NCBI GenBank assembly: GCA_026545765.1
Contig: CM048842.1
Location: 33,362,370-33,426,369 of the forward strand
Direction of reading: 5' to 3'
Source of the DNA: Plantago major
Taxonomy: Eukaryota > Streptophyta > Magnoliopsida > Lamiales > Plantaginaceae
Length of the DNA stretch: 64,000 nt
In this document: positions 55,136-64,000 of the stretch, one piece after another
How the letters are laid out: each line of letters opens with the position of its first letter
Numbering within the stretch: position 1 is the stretch's first letter
Notes under the pieces: generated by a model
What the model saw: the letters and a program-made list of their open reading frames with translations, nothing else
What the model was told of the DNA's origin: nothing
Database searches by the model: none
Position numbers and translations under genes: made by a program

Positions 55136-55299
55136 AATATGTTATGTTGTCTTACCTTATTAAATTGATGTCTCGGTTTACGTTATGTAATTTGGATGTT
55201 GTCTGGAATTGGGAATGTAGAAAAAGTTTTTCATTCCCAACAAGTTGCTCCACCTGATATGGCTGTGTTTCGAGTCACTGGGGTCAGCCCGATACAAGG

Positions 55300-56160
55300 A
55301 TATGGTTTGCACTATGAAAAAGATGTGGCGACAAAACAAAAAGCCTGCATGGTGTGACGAGGAGTAGTGGGCGCTTTGGGTGGCCTACTGGACTCGAGCT
55401 GATGTCCAGAAGATTGCGGACCAGAATAGAGAGAACCGGCTGACTGAGCCATCTGAGGGTAAAGGGGTGGCCATTCACCACTATGGGTCGCAAGCTGTTC
55501 TTACGCATCACGTGAAATCTGTAAGTGTACATCTAATTTGTCAGTTTATTCGTACATGTGTTTTGTGTTTCATTTCTACACCTTTAATGAGTTCCTAGCT
55601 AAATGTTTGCATATATATGTTCTTCAGGTGTCTTCAGGGGAGAAGAATACCGAGGCTGAAGAACGGCAGATGGGTTGGCAGCAAGTCCGAGGCTATTGTG
55701 GTACATTAATTTTGGTTAAAGTTCATATTTGTGTAGTACAAGTTATTATGAAAAAACTGTAACTCATGATATCTGCATTTTACGGCTTCAGGCTGAGGTG
55801 GAGGCTCAGATCGAGAGGCAGCAGGCCGAAGCGGGTGAGGAGCTGACAAGTGAACAACAAAACAACATCTTCTTAGCCGTCAACCCAATGGACAACAAAG
55901 GTCAAGTATATGGATTAGGGAGTTCCGGCCCTGTGGTGACTACTCCTACCTACTCAGCATCCTAGCAATCTAGACATCAGGTTTTCACACAGGAGCAGGA
56001 CTCGGAGTTGGTGCAGTCACAGGTTTTAGAACATGTTGCATGGCTAATAGAGGAAATGGAGCGGCGAGATAGAGCACTACGGGAGGAAAACGAGCGTCTT
56101 GATTCTGATTACGAGCTTTCATGTCCAAGTTTAGCGCACCACCCCGTCCTAAGAGTTAGA
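55300..56160 (+). pseudogene. CACTA gene exons 3-5 (plant transposase, Ptta/En/Spm-like)
   Basis: Exon 3 (about 55300-55519) has KPAWCDEE, a TAG at 55365-55367, then WVAYWTRADVQKIADQNREN and a HHYGSQAVLTHH stretch, as in PF03004-type proteins (tryptophan, NR-NR and HxGS pattern). Exon 4 (about 55628-55699) starts VSSGEKNTEAEERQM after a TTCAG acceptor. Exon 5 (about 55793 on) has EAQIERQQAEAGEELTSEQQ and KGQVYGLGSSGPVVTTPTYS, a TAG at 55963, and then a coiled-coil tail (WLIEEMERRDRALREENERL). It completes the protein begun at 18481. Two stops inactivate it. Confidence 0.8.
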
Positions 56161-56370
56161 TTTCGACTTGTGTTTTTCTGACTTCTTACTTTAGACTATG
56201 TACGGATATTTCATTTCATTACGGATGGTTTGTTAACTTTTGTAGAATGATTTCTGTTTAATTAAAATAATTTCATTATTCTAGATTTACTATCGGACAG
56301 TATATTTGTGAAACAGGTGAAATATGAAAATAGGCTGCAAAATATAAAAAAAATTTAAAAATCTACTTTT

Positions 56371-56701
56371 TTAGCGACGGATAAAATATCCGTCGCTATA
56401 AAGCAGATTTAAAAAAAAACAACAAAAAAAAAACTAAAATCTGTTGATTATAAAAAAATAAAAATCTGCTTTTTTAGCAACGGATCCGTCGCTAAAAAGT
56501 CAGTTTTTCATTTTTTTTAAAAAAATTAAAAATCTGCTTTTTAGCGACGGATTAAAAAGTCAATGGTTTATCCGTCGCGATTTAGCGACGGAAAAACTAT
56601 CCGTCGTCCCACTTCCCGTGGGACGACGGCTTTTTTATCCGTCGTTAAAATCGTCGCTAGACTGATCGGCACAGTTTTAGCGACGGATTTATCTTGTAGT
56701 G
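56371..56701 (+). repeat. right terminus and subterminal repeats of CACTA
   Basis: At least eight TAGCGACGGAT copies in both orientations with A-runs between; a palindromic pair TTTATCCGTCGCGATTTAGC lies at 56567-56586. The end is GGATTTATCTTGTAGTG. Confidence 0.9.
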
Positions 56702-56707
56702 GAAACT

Positions 56708-56719
56708 GGTTTGGGGGTG
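56708..56719 (+). promoter_or_regulatory. polypurine tract of Ath2
   Basis: GGTTTGGGGGTG sits directly before the LTR start at 56720, only six bases after the CACTA end. Confidence 0.8.
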
Positions 56720-56873
56720 TGATGTGACAATGAAATGTGCGATATAGCATGCTTTAGACCCCCGTTTTTTGCCTTAGGTGCAATATTTGTATAGTTGTAT
56801 GGTCAATTACCAACTTTGCATGTTATCTGTTGTTCATGATCGCGTTTTTGCAGAAGCGAATACGCTGGATTAA

Positions 56874-58029
56874 TGATAAGCTCAAATTATACTCTATAAA
56901 ACTTAAGAGAATAAGCTGTAGTTGTAGACTATGCCTAACTCGGTATTGTTCTCTAGGGAATTAATTAAGTTTGTTTGTGAGTAACAAGTTGGTTTTGAGT
57001 GATTTTACTTCTAAAACACGAATTAATACTAAAGTAGATGAACGGGTTTGATCAATAAGAGAAAGCGAACACGGTAGTGATGATCCGGTTATGCTGATTC
57101 GATGCTAAGGTAATCGTTCATATTTATCACACGGTAGGGGTACAGAAAACAATCAACCCAATTCAACCAAGTCATTTTTCGAAGATTTCAAACTAGAGAA
57201 ATCGTCAGGTTTGTCAGACCGACGTTTCTTGACCAAAACGAATTGGAATATTTCAAACTAGCGTATTGGATTGAAGGTTTATATGAAAATCTCAAACGAG
57301 ACGAACCTATATGAACGAATGTAAACCCTAAATTCGAATCTGCATAACCATCACATAACTACCGAGTTCTGGAGAGATTTAGCTACTCATACTTGAAGCA
57401 AAGACAAGAGAATTCATAATCTTGGATACGCAAAGCATAAACATAAAGATAATCACAAGCAAGGGCATACAATTTGACATAGTAATCAAGCACAATTGTA
57501 TGGAAGCAATAGAGAATTATCAAACTTACTAAGAATTCGATGTCAATGATTCGTTACAAGAGAAAACCAAGCTCCAAGATCAATCAATGTCAAAAACTAG
57601 GTTTTGGAGATTTTTCTAGGTAAAAATTCGAGTAGAAGAAGTTATGGCAAAAATTGCCTAACTCTAACCTAAAAAGGAGAGCAAAAACGCTGAAAAACTC
57701 TTCTCGCCGCGGCGAGAATATTTCTTCGCCGCGGCGAGCTCTTGATTCCGAAATTCCACGAGCTACTGGATTTCTCGCTCACTTCGACAGAACATTGCTA
57801 GCTACTGGGTTTCTCGCCATGGCGAGCATATCTACTTCGCCGCGGCGAGGCTCATTCTTCTTCAATCCTGCTCAGCTCAACAAGCACTTTTCCGCAACGC
57901 AAAATCCTACAAAAGAAAACCAAAGTACCAAAGCATAAAAACGTACAAAAACACTACAAAATACCAATAAAGACTAACCAAAAGGCGGTAAAAAAGACAA
58001 GATGAGACTCTAAATTATTGTCTCCTCAA
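56874..58029 (-). repeat. solo LTR of an Athila-like family, reverse orientation
   Basis: 1156 bp with plus-strand ends TGATAAGCTCAAATT and TTATTGTCTCCTCA, flanked by the target duplication attaa on both sides (56869-56873, 58030-58034). On the minus strand it starts TGAGGAGACAATAATTTAGA, related to the Ath3 LTR start. It carries four palindromes (57703, 57725, 57813, 57836) of the CTCGCCGCGGCGAG type. Confidence 0.95.
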
Positions 58030-58184
58030 TTAACTGTTGCACGGAGTTCGAGGAGTCAAAACATGTCATGCGACCAACCAATGCGAACAACTTTGTAGAA
58101 GACCACTTTCCGAGGAAACGAAGTTACGAAGCCCGAAATTGAAGAACGAAGAAAATAGATTCGAAGCTGAAGATATCGAAGACA

Positions 58185-58238
58185 GCGGTCCACAGGGGAC
58201 CGCAGAGGGCATCACTGCGGTCCACAGGCGACCGCAGT
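58185..58238 (+). promoter_or_regulatory. paired GC-rich hairpins in the Ath2 LTR
   Basis: GCGGTC-cacaggg-GACCGC (58185-58203) and ACTGCGGTC-cacaggc-GACCGCAGT (58214-58238) lie about 110-160 bp upstream of the TATA box. They share loop and arms with each other but not the sequence of the Ath1/Ath3 palindromes. Confidence 0.8.
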
Positions 58239-59132
58239 GGTGGTTTTGTTTTGTTCTGGGTTATTTCTCCTGGCTTGTCAGGCTAGAGCCCGCCTTCCTA
58301 AACCTTCCTTATTGAAGAATGGCTGCCAGAGCTCGATTTCCACATTATAAATAAGACCTTAGGGGTCTCATAATTCTACACAGCTCACAAAGCAGCTCTC
58401 TTGAGAGAGAACCAGTCATCGGAGAAGTGAAACCCTTAAACCGCTGGCCGTTAGGCACCCAGAAGGAGGAAACCCTAGAAGCAGCAGCACGAAGACATCA
58501 GAGACTAAGCTTCTTCTTCCTTTATTCTCTAGTTTTTCGATTTCTGTTCTTAGATTACTATGAGTAGCTAACTTTCTTTTGTGAAGGCGAACCGCCGTAA
58601 TTTTGCTTTTGCTACTTCTTTATATACCGTGATATATTAATGGAATAGTTATTAGATGTAAATCATGGTTATACAACTCTATACATCCTTCATGGTGTGA
58701 TGTTCTGTTGAGTGACACAGTAGTTTCATTGAACTGAGACTCGTGCCGACTGCGCCTTGAGCACCATAGTATTATGCCCTGCTGTCGTTAGAGGTAATCA
58801 CGTAGGATTTTAACTAGGAAGTTGGGAGTAGCATAGTAGAGGGAGGTTGGGGAACCTTTACGCCTTTCCATCATTGATTTACAACAAAGCAATTTAGGGT
58901 TTACAATAATTCAATTATTCTGTCTGAAATCAAACTGCTTACTTTTCTACATTCAATTACCACGTTATTTGCTTGTTCCTATGCTAAGTGTCCATGGAGA
59001 ACGACATTTCGAGTCAGCTTTCCGCTATAAACTGTGGATTTGAGGACTTCCGACTTATAAATTTAATCTTGATTATGTTTAGGGATTACAGGTTCTACAA
59101 CGAAAAACGAAATCTCTGAGTCCACATCAGTT

Positions 59133-60798
59133 ATGCAGCATAATATCATGCTCAGTCAGGAGCTAATCAGGGGTTATTCTCAGAAAATTGTATCTCCAAG
59201 GTGTCTTATGAAGATTGATCTTCAAAAGGCCTATGATACCATCAATTGGGATTTCCTTTATTCTATGCTATGTCTATATGGGTTTAACACCTGGTTTGTG
59301 CAGAGAGTTATGACTTGTATTTCTACTGCCAGGTTCTCTTTCAGAGTTAATGGTAGTTTGGAATGTCTTATGGAGGGTAAGCAAGGTGTGAGATAGGGTT
59401 ATCCTTTGAGTCCCTATTTGTTTGTATTATGTATGGACTGTCTTACCAGGTTGTTACCGAAATGCAAGTCTATGCCAAGGTTTAGCTACCATCCTAAGTG
59501 CAAGAAGCTTGACCTTAGTCAATTAGGGTCTGTTGATGATCTTATGATTTTCTGCAGAGCTGATGCATCTTCATTACAGGTTGTTGGTGATGTTCTTCAT
59601 GAGTTTTCTCTGGTTTCTAGGCTACAATTAATAAAGATAAGAGTACTATCTTTTTTGGTGGTGTTTCTGAGGAAGAGAAGTCTAATAATCTAATGGCTAT
59701 TCTAAGGTTCTCTGAAGGGTGTTTCCCCATTATGTATTTGGACTTACCTCTCAGTCCTAGGAAGCTAAGAATAGCTGATTATGATCCACTTATTATGAAG
59801 ATTACTGCCAAGATTCAGTCTTGGACTTCAAAGCATTTGAGTTATGCTGGCAGGCTAATTCTTGTGCAGTCTGTGCTTTATAGCATTGAAAGATTTTGGT
59901 CTTCAGTATTTTTGTTTCCTACAAGTGTGTATAAGAAACTGCAGAGTTTGTGTAGGAATTTTCTCTGGAGTGGCATGGCTACAGGAAAGAAGAATATTGT
60001 TGCATGGTCTGCTATTTGCCAACCTAAGTCTCATGGAGGTTTAGGTATCAAAGAGGTGTTAGCTTAGAACATAGGTGTTTTCTGTAATCATTTGTTTGAT
60101 CTCATTAATATGCTATCTGGTTCCATTTGGCATTCTTGGATGCATTTTTATGTGCTTAAAGGCCAAGATATTTGGACTATAAGTCCCAAGAAAATCCATA
60201 GTAGCTGGTATAAAAGTCTACTGCAGGTCAGGAATTTGTTTATGAGGAGAGTGGATTTTGCTACTATACAACATTTGCTTACTTTGGAGTCTAAACTCAG
60301 GATACAGAAGATTTATGCTTTGCTTTGGCATTCTTCTACTGTATCTCCTGTTACTTGGGAGTTATTAGTCTGGAATAAGTTTTCAAGGCCAAGAGTATCC
60401 TTTTGTAACTAGTTAGCTTGTCTTAACAGATTGCCTACTAAGTCTAGATTGTTTAAGTGGGGTTTAGTGGATAATAATACTTGTAGTTTTTGTCATAATG
60501 AGGAGGAGACAAGGGATCATATCTTTGGTTCTTGTCTAGCGATACTTCCAATTTTGATAAATATTTTACAACTTATTAATATCCATCATTTCCCATGTTT
60601 ATTATCTGAGTATCTTCGGCTTTTTCATATTGCTTCCAGGAATCTGCTACTATTTTCCCTATTAGAGCTACTGTGTTTTGTGCTCTTATTGATAGAATTT
60701 GGAGACTTAGAAATGAGGTGGTTTTTAGAAATGAGCAGGTACAAGTGGATGTAATTTGTAGGCATCTGTGTCAGGACCTTGCCCTTGATTTTGCATAG
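59133..60798 (+). pseudogene. LINE-2 ORF2: reverse transcriptase and zf-RVT region
   Basis: The sequence opens inside RT with CLMKIDLQKAYDTINWDFLY. It has a TAG where QG-YPLSPYLFVLCMD is expected (about 59394), VDDLMIFCRAD as the catalytic region (with VDD for the usual ADD), and the thumb (WTSKHLSYAGRLILVQSVLY, FLWSGMATGKKNIVAWSAIC). After another TAG at 60065 the zinc-binding region shows RLPTKSRLFKWGL and CSFCHNEEETRDHIFGSC. The end (RIWRLRNEVVFRNEQ) reaches a TAG at 60796-60798. At least four stops and two frameshifts. Confidence 0.9.
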
Positions 60799-61446
60799 GT
60801 GAAGCATACACAAAACATGTATATAAAGGTGATTATATAAAGATTATAACAGGTATAACTTTTACTGTATTGATTGGTTGTGCTAAGGTTTCATGTACAT
60901 ATTTTATGTTTGGGGTGTTTTCTCTGGTGTCTTGTGCAGATACTTGTTAATACAATCAGGGATTACGTGTTCTTAGGCATTTATTCTGGTTTTTTGTGGG
61001 AGTGCTTTAGCTTGGTCTTCTACAGGTGGTTTTTTCCATTTCCCTGGCTCTCTGTCCATTAAAAAAGGATCAAGTATTTGCAAATTTCAAGTATGGGATG
61101 TTTACTCTTAGCTATATTTGGCCATGGAGTGTGATCACAGTTGTATTACTGGAGTCATGGTGGGACTTTTATAGCTTCACTGTTGATTTGGAATCACAGG
61201 CTTTGCCCCTGGAGTTCTAGCTAGAGATTATTGATTCTTGATAGAGTTGCATCCTAGCTTTGTATTGTAGGAGTAATCCTAGATTACTACTACTTCACTT
61301 AGCTAGCTTTGACTGTGGTCTGATGACTGATGTGGTTTTCATGCTTGATTGCTTAGAGATTCTTGTACAAATGAGGCATACCTCATTCTATCTTGTGTAC
61401 TGTTCTCTTAACTTTTTAATGGACTTAAATTTCCTCGAAAAAAAAA
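60799..61446 (+). other. LINE-2 3' untranslated region and poly(A)
   Basis: T-rich non-coding sequence with no recognisable gene. It ends in CTCG followed by nine A (61438-61446), the expected end of a plant L1 element. Confidence 0.7.
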
Positions 61447-63050
61447 CATCCATCATTGGTAGATTTCCTGTCATCCAAATCTCTGGCCCAATTAGTATCA
61501 CTAAATCCACCCTAATTAATGTCTGTTTATCTACTATACCATAATCCTAAGCTAACAATCCTAGATATATATAGCGATATTCTTTTAACAGCAGTTAGGT
61601 GGGATGTTTTAGGGTTAGGTAGATACCTTGCACTTACTGTGAACATGATGTCTGGCATGCTGGCAGACAAGCAAAGTGGAATTTCAATCACTGATCTGTA
61701 AAGTGTTCGGTCAACAGTTCTCTCAATAATGACTTGGCAAGTTTCTATAGAGGATGACATGGGAGTTTTCCTTTCTTTTGTACTTCCAATCCAGACTTCC
61801 CTATGAGATTCTTATGGAGCCAGACATCTATTCTCTCTTCTGATTCAACAGATAAGTCATGGTCAGCCACTGTTGTTGGGCTCACAATTTCAGCTCTTTT
61901 CACCCGTTCACCTTGTTTCAAACCTGGACAGACTATATTGAGAATTACAACCTTGAAATCATTACTCATAGCATAGCAATTACCATGAGACCTGACACCA
62001 GTTAGTATATACAGTTGTAATTGTAATAAAAAACAGCGCATGAGTGTTTAACAAAGTTTACTTTGAGATTATCATCACAGACTTGGCTCATACTCAACAA
62101 ATTGGCAGTCAGTCCTTGAATTAAGAGAACATTCTTGAGAATACGAAAACCTTTGATGTTCATAGTTCCCTTTCCCAAGACCTTACCTTGAGTACCTCCT
62201 CCAAAAGTGACTATACATGTTTGTCGACATTATCGAAGTACCACATACCTGCATTGTTATTATTTATAGCAGAGAAGACTACTTTGCATACTAAATTAGA
62301 ATTGTGTACCCAAACTTTCTTATACTTGAAAGTCTTACTATTTCTCATATTGAATGTTGTCTTCACTGTTGCTTCAACAGTCACTGTTGAATTGATTTTC
62401 TGATTAGTCTGTTAAGTGACTGTTGATTCAACATTGTCAGTATTCTGGTTTTTCGAAATGATTTTTTGATAGAGAAAACAAAAAGGTTTCATGTGACCAG
62501 TTTTGAAACAAAATTGACACAATAATATTTTCTTAGAGGCTTTGTCGACATTACCCTTTTCTTTCAGAAATCTAGGAGCATCTTTAGCAAAAGAAGGATG
62601 TTTAGAAAAATCAGAAGTTTCAGAGATTTTATCATTATTAGGGTTCTCATGATATTCTATACATTTGGTTCCTTCATTAACTTGTGCCAATACCTCATCC
62701 AGCTTAGCAAATGTGTGTTTAGCTTCAGTTACCTTGGTGGTCACTCTTTCCAGTTCAGCATCCTTCTTGGTGAGCTGTATTTCCAGATGCGCAATGCTTT
62801 CCTTCAGGCTATGGTTCTCATTCCCAAGAGGTGAGCTGTATTTCCAGACTTTCCAAACTTTTTAATCTCATCAAGTAAAGTATCATACATCAGCTTTGGA
62901 TCTTCAATCAATTGTTCTTGTCTTAATTCTTCCTCCAATCGATAATTTGCATTCAAATCAAGAGAACCATGCATGCATCTAAAATTAGAGTCAGCAAGAT
63001 TTACCTCTTTACCCGTTCGAAGATGTGTTGTCTCAACATTAAATGAATCG
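61447..63050 (-). pseudogene. decayed copia fragment: gag, pre-integrase and RT end
   Basis: On the minus strand: a Glu/Lys-rich gag tail (63000-62750), then CQFCFKTGHMKPFC (about 62475-62520), a C-X2-C-X4-H-X4-C knuckle. A GAG-pre-integrase-like region has SHGNCYAMSNDF and later VWLHKNLIGKSGLEV (61990-61790). Directly after it comes an RT end with DRTLYRSVIEIPLCLSASMP and PKTSHLTAVKRI (61720-61560). Integrase and most of RT are missing, so an internal deletion joined the pieces near 61750. No LTR recognised. Sirevirus-like by its knuckle and spacer, but uncertain. Confidence 0.75.
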
Positions 63051-63334
63051 ATATAGTAAAAAAGAATAGGAAAAATTACATATACTACCCCTTAAATTGA
63101 CCCCCATTTCAGATTCCCCCCAGATTGGCTTAATTTACAGATAGACCCATTTTTTACAAAGGAGAATTCTAACAATTACATCCAATCCCAAAAGTCAACT
63201 TTTTCTCCTATTTTATCTTTTTCTTTATAATTCCATAATTACATTAGTTTTAGTTTATTGCAAAATAAGCCCTAACAATTTTCAATTTTTATAAAAATAT
63301 CCCCAAAAATTTTACTTATTAAAATTTTAACCCT

Positions 63335-63550
63335 CCTTCTCCACCACCACCCACCACACCACCACCAACACCACCACCACACCACACCACCACCCCACAC
63401 TGCCACCACCACACACCACACCGCCACCAACACCACCACTTCCAACACCACCACCATCACCAACACCACCATACCACCACCACCCACCACACCACCATCA
63501 CCACCCGCCAACACCACCACCAACACCACCACACCACCACCACCCACCAC
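63335..63550 (+). repeat. CCACCA low-complexity array
   Basis: About 215 bp of CCACCA, CACCCA and CAACACCACC units, strongly biased to C and A on the plus strand. Its inner edge CACCCACCACTGCCGG is perfectly inverted at 63823-63838. Confidence 0.95.
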
Positions 63551-63602
63551 TGCCGGAGCTTCCATGGCGGAAGCATTGTGCTTCCTCCATGGAAGCTCTG
63601 TA

Positions 63603-63720
63603 ACAGAGCTTCCATGTCGGAAGCACAAGCTTTGTAACAGAGCTTCCATGACGGAAGCACTGTGCTTCCGCCATGGAAGCTCTGTTACAAAGCTTGTGCT
63701 TCCTCCATGGAAGCTCTGTT
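63603..63720. repeat. long near-perfect palindrome
   Basis: Arms of about 58 bp are centred on base 63661 (core GGAAGCAC-T-GTGCTTCC), each holding two copies of a GCTTCCATGNCGGAAGC-like sub-palindrome. Only a few mismatches occur. Further copies lie on both sides (63555-63602, 63721-63822). Confidence 0.93.
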
Positions 63721-64000
63721 ACAGAGTTTCCATGGCGGACAGAGCTTCCATGGAGCTTCCTCCATGGAAGCTCTTTTACAGATCTTCGATCTTCCATGGT
63801 GGAAGCCCATGGAAGCTCTTTTCCGGCAGTGGTGGGTGGTGGTGGTGGTGGGGAAGAAGATGGGTGGTTATTTTTGTAAGTTATAAAATATTTGTGTCAA
63901 GTATGTAATAAAATGAAACTTGTAAATTGTAACTGAGTCCATTTAATTTAATTTACCTTTATTTTTTATTTGGTCAACTCAAAAATGGGGATTTGGACTT

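Larger units (their letters stand above)
17408..56701 (+). mobile_element. CACTA (En/Spm-type) DNA transposon
   Basis: The right end reads ATCTTGTAGTG, the inverse of CACTACAAGAT. The left end reads GACTACAAAAAAACTGGG, that is CACTACAA with a changed first base. Both ends carry dense subterminal copies of TAGCGACGGATA in both orientations, typical of this plant CACTA group. Inside is a spliced gene with the En/Spm second-protein domain. Nested LTR elements occupy 19030-31392 and 31522-54910; without them the CACTA is about 3.6 kb. A 3-bp target duplication is not visible (tat on the left, gaa on the right). No main transposase (TNP2-like) gene is present. Confidence 0.88.
14727..59129 (+). 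mobile_element. Athila-like gag-only LTR retrotransposon (Ath2), split by nested insertions
   Basis: The 5' LTR end (14727-15256), primer site, leader and gag are on the left. The polypurine tract and full 3' LTR (56708-59129) are on the right, beyond a 39-kb CACTA insertion. 14730-15256 and 58604-59129 are clearly the same LTR end. Without insertions the element would be about 4.7 kb (LTR about 1.25 kb, interior about 2.2 kb) with only a gag gene, so it was non-autonomous (TR-GAG type). It inserted into LINE-2, which resumes at 59130. Confidence 0.88.
56720..59129 (+). repeat. 3' LTR of Ath2, interrupted by a solo LTR
   Basis: It starts TGATGTGACAATG and ends GTCCACATCA. Without the inserted solo LTR and its target duplication it is about 1249 bp. 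TATAAATA lies at 58346-58353. Two GC-rich hairpins lie upstream of it (58185-58203 and 58214-58238). Confidence 0.9.
59130..61446 (+). mobile_element. L1-type LINE (LINE-2), 3' part
   Basis: RT from its middle onward, a zinc-binding C-terminal region, a 640-bp 3' untranslated region and a terminal A-run (61438-61446). The 5' half should lie left of Ath2 but was lost. It differs in sequence from LINE-1. Confidence 0.9.
63057..64000. other. candidate fold-back element with CCACCA array and palindrome core
   Basis: AT-rich flanks enclose a CCACCACCA-type array (63335-63550), a core of GGAAGC/GCTTCC palindromes (63555-63822) and a short GGTGGT arm (63823-63850). Left flank wording (gacccccatttcagattccc) and the right end (caaaaatggggatttgg, inverse) are weakly alike. 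Frames in this region translate to low-complexity repeats only, and I see no gene. Confidence 0.6.

Noticed and set aside
63335..63850. Possible CRISPR-like or satellite array
   Set aside because: Units are palindromic and irregular, with no unique spacers, and the context is a plant nuclear genome. A fold-back element fits better.
63272..63908. Several overlapping frames rich in Val/Trp/Gly or His/Gly/Ser
   Set aside because: They are translations of the CCACCA array and the GCTTCC palindromes in both directions, with no domain.

Overview
The window is plant nuclear DNA made almost entirely of transposable elements. I found no host housekeeping gene, no tRNA or rRNA and no CRISPR array. The mix of elements is typical of a large repeat-rich angiosperm genome, probably a eudicot: Ty1/copia with a Sirevirus-like member, a Ty3 Tat-type element with an extra RNase H and antisense ORFs, Athila-like elements primed by a tRNA-Asp-type site, a CACTA element, L1-type LINEs and a Stowaway-like MITE. 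I cannot name the species.

Layout. Bases 1-2323 are the 3' end of a copia element (Cop1), ending in a 475-bp LTR. Bases 2324-7152 are a decayed L1-type LINE (LINE-1). A 233-bp MITE with TA target duplications (7155-7387) and about 840 bp of unassigned AT-rich DNA follow. From 8230 to 61446 there is one nested stack. The oldest visible host is a second LINE (LINE-2, 59130-61446). It was hit by Ath2, a small gag-only Athila-like element whose halves lie at 14727-17407 and 56702-59129. Ath2 received three insertions: Ath1 in its 5' LTR (8230-14726), a CACTA transposon in its interior (17408-56701), and a reverse-oriented solo LTR in its 3' LTR (56874-58029, TSD attaa). The CACTA gene is split by a Tat-type Ty3 element (19030-31392, TSD ataat) and by Ath3 (31522-54910, TSD gttag). 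The 5' LTR of Ath3 holds a Sirevirus-type LTR (LTR-B). A 16.5-kb Sirevirus-like copia element on the minus strand (Sire-A, 32462-48982, TSD tactt) lies inside LTR-B, and Sire-A in turn carries a solo LTR (35378-36267). The last 2.5 kb hold a decayed copia fragment (minus strand) and an unusual palindrome cassette.

How the parts relate. No element looks able to move by itself: every pol has stops or frameshifts, the Tat element has lost its primer-binding site and most of gag, and Ath1, Ath2 and Ath3 have no reverse transcriptase. The three Athila-like elements still share primer site, leader, structured 3' blocks and polypurine tracts, so they were probably mobilised in trans.

Most interesting signals: (1) a very long extra gene 3' of pol in Sire-A, in sense orientation, apparently with at least five introns of 78-122 nt and short exons repeating a Glu/Lys/Ser motif; (2) GC-rich 14-bp palindromes placed upstream of the TATA box in three different LTR families; (3) hairpins and duplicated polypurine-tract-like sites shared by the Athila-like elements; (4) a CCACCA/palindrome fold-back cassette at 63335-63850; (5) two antisense transcription units in the Tat element.
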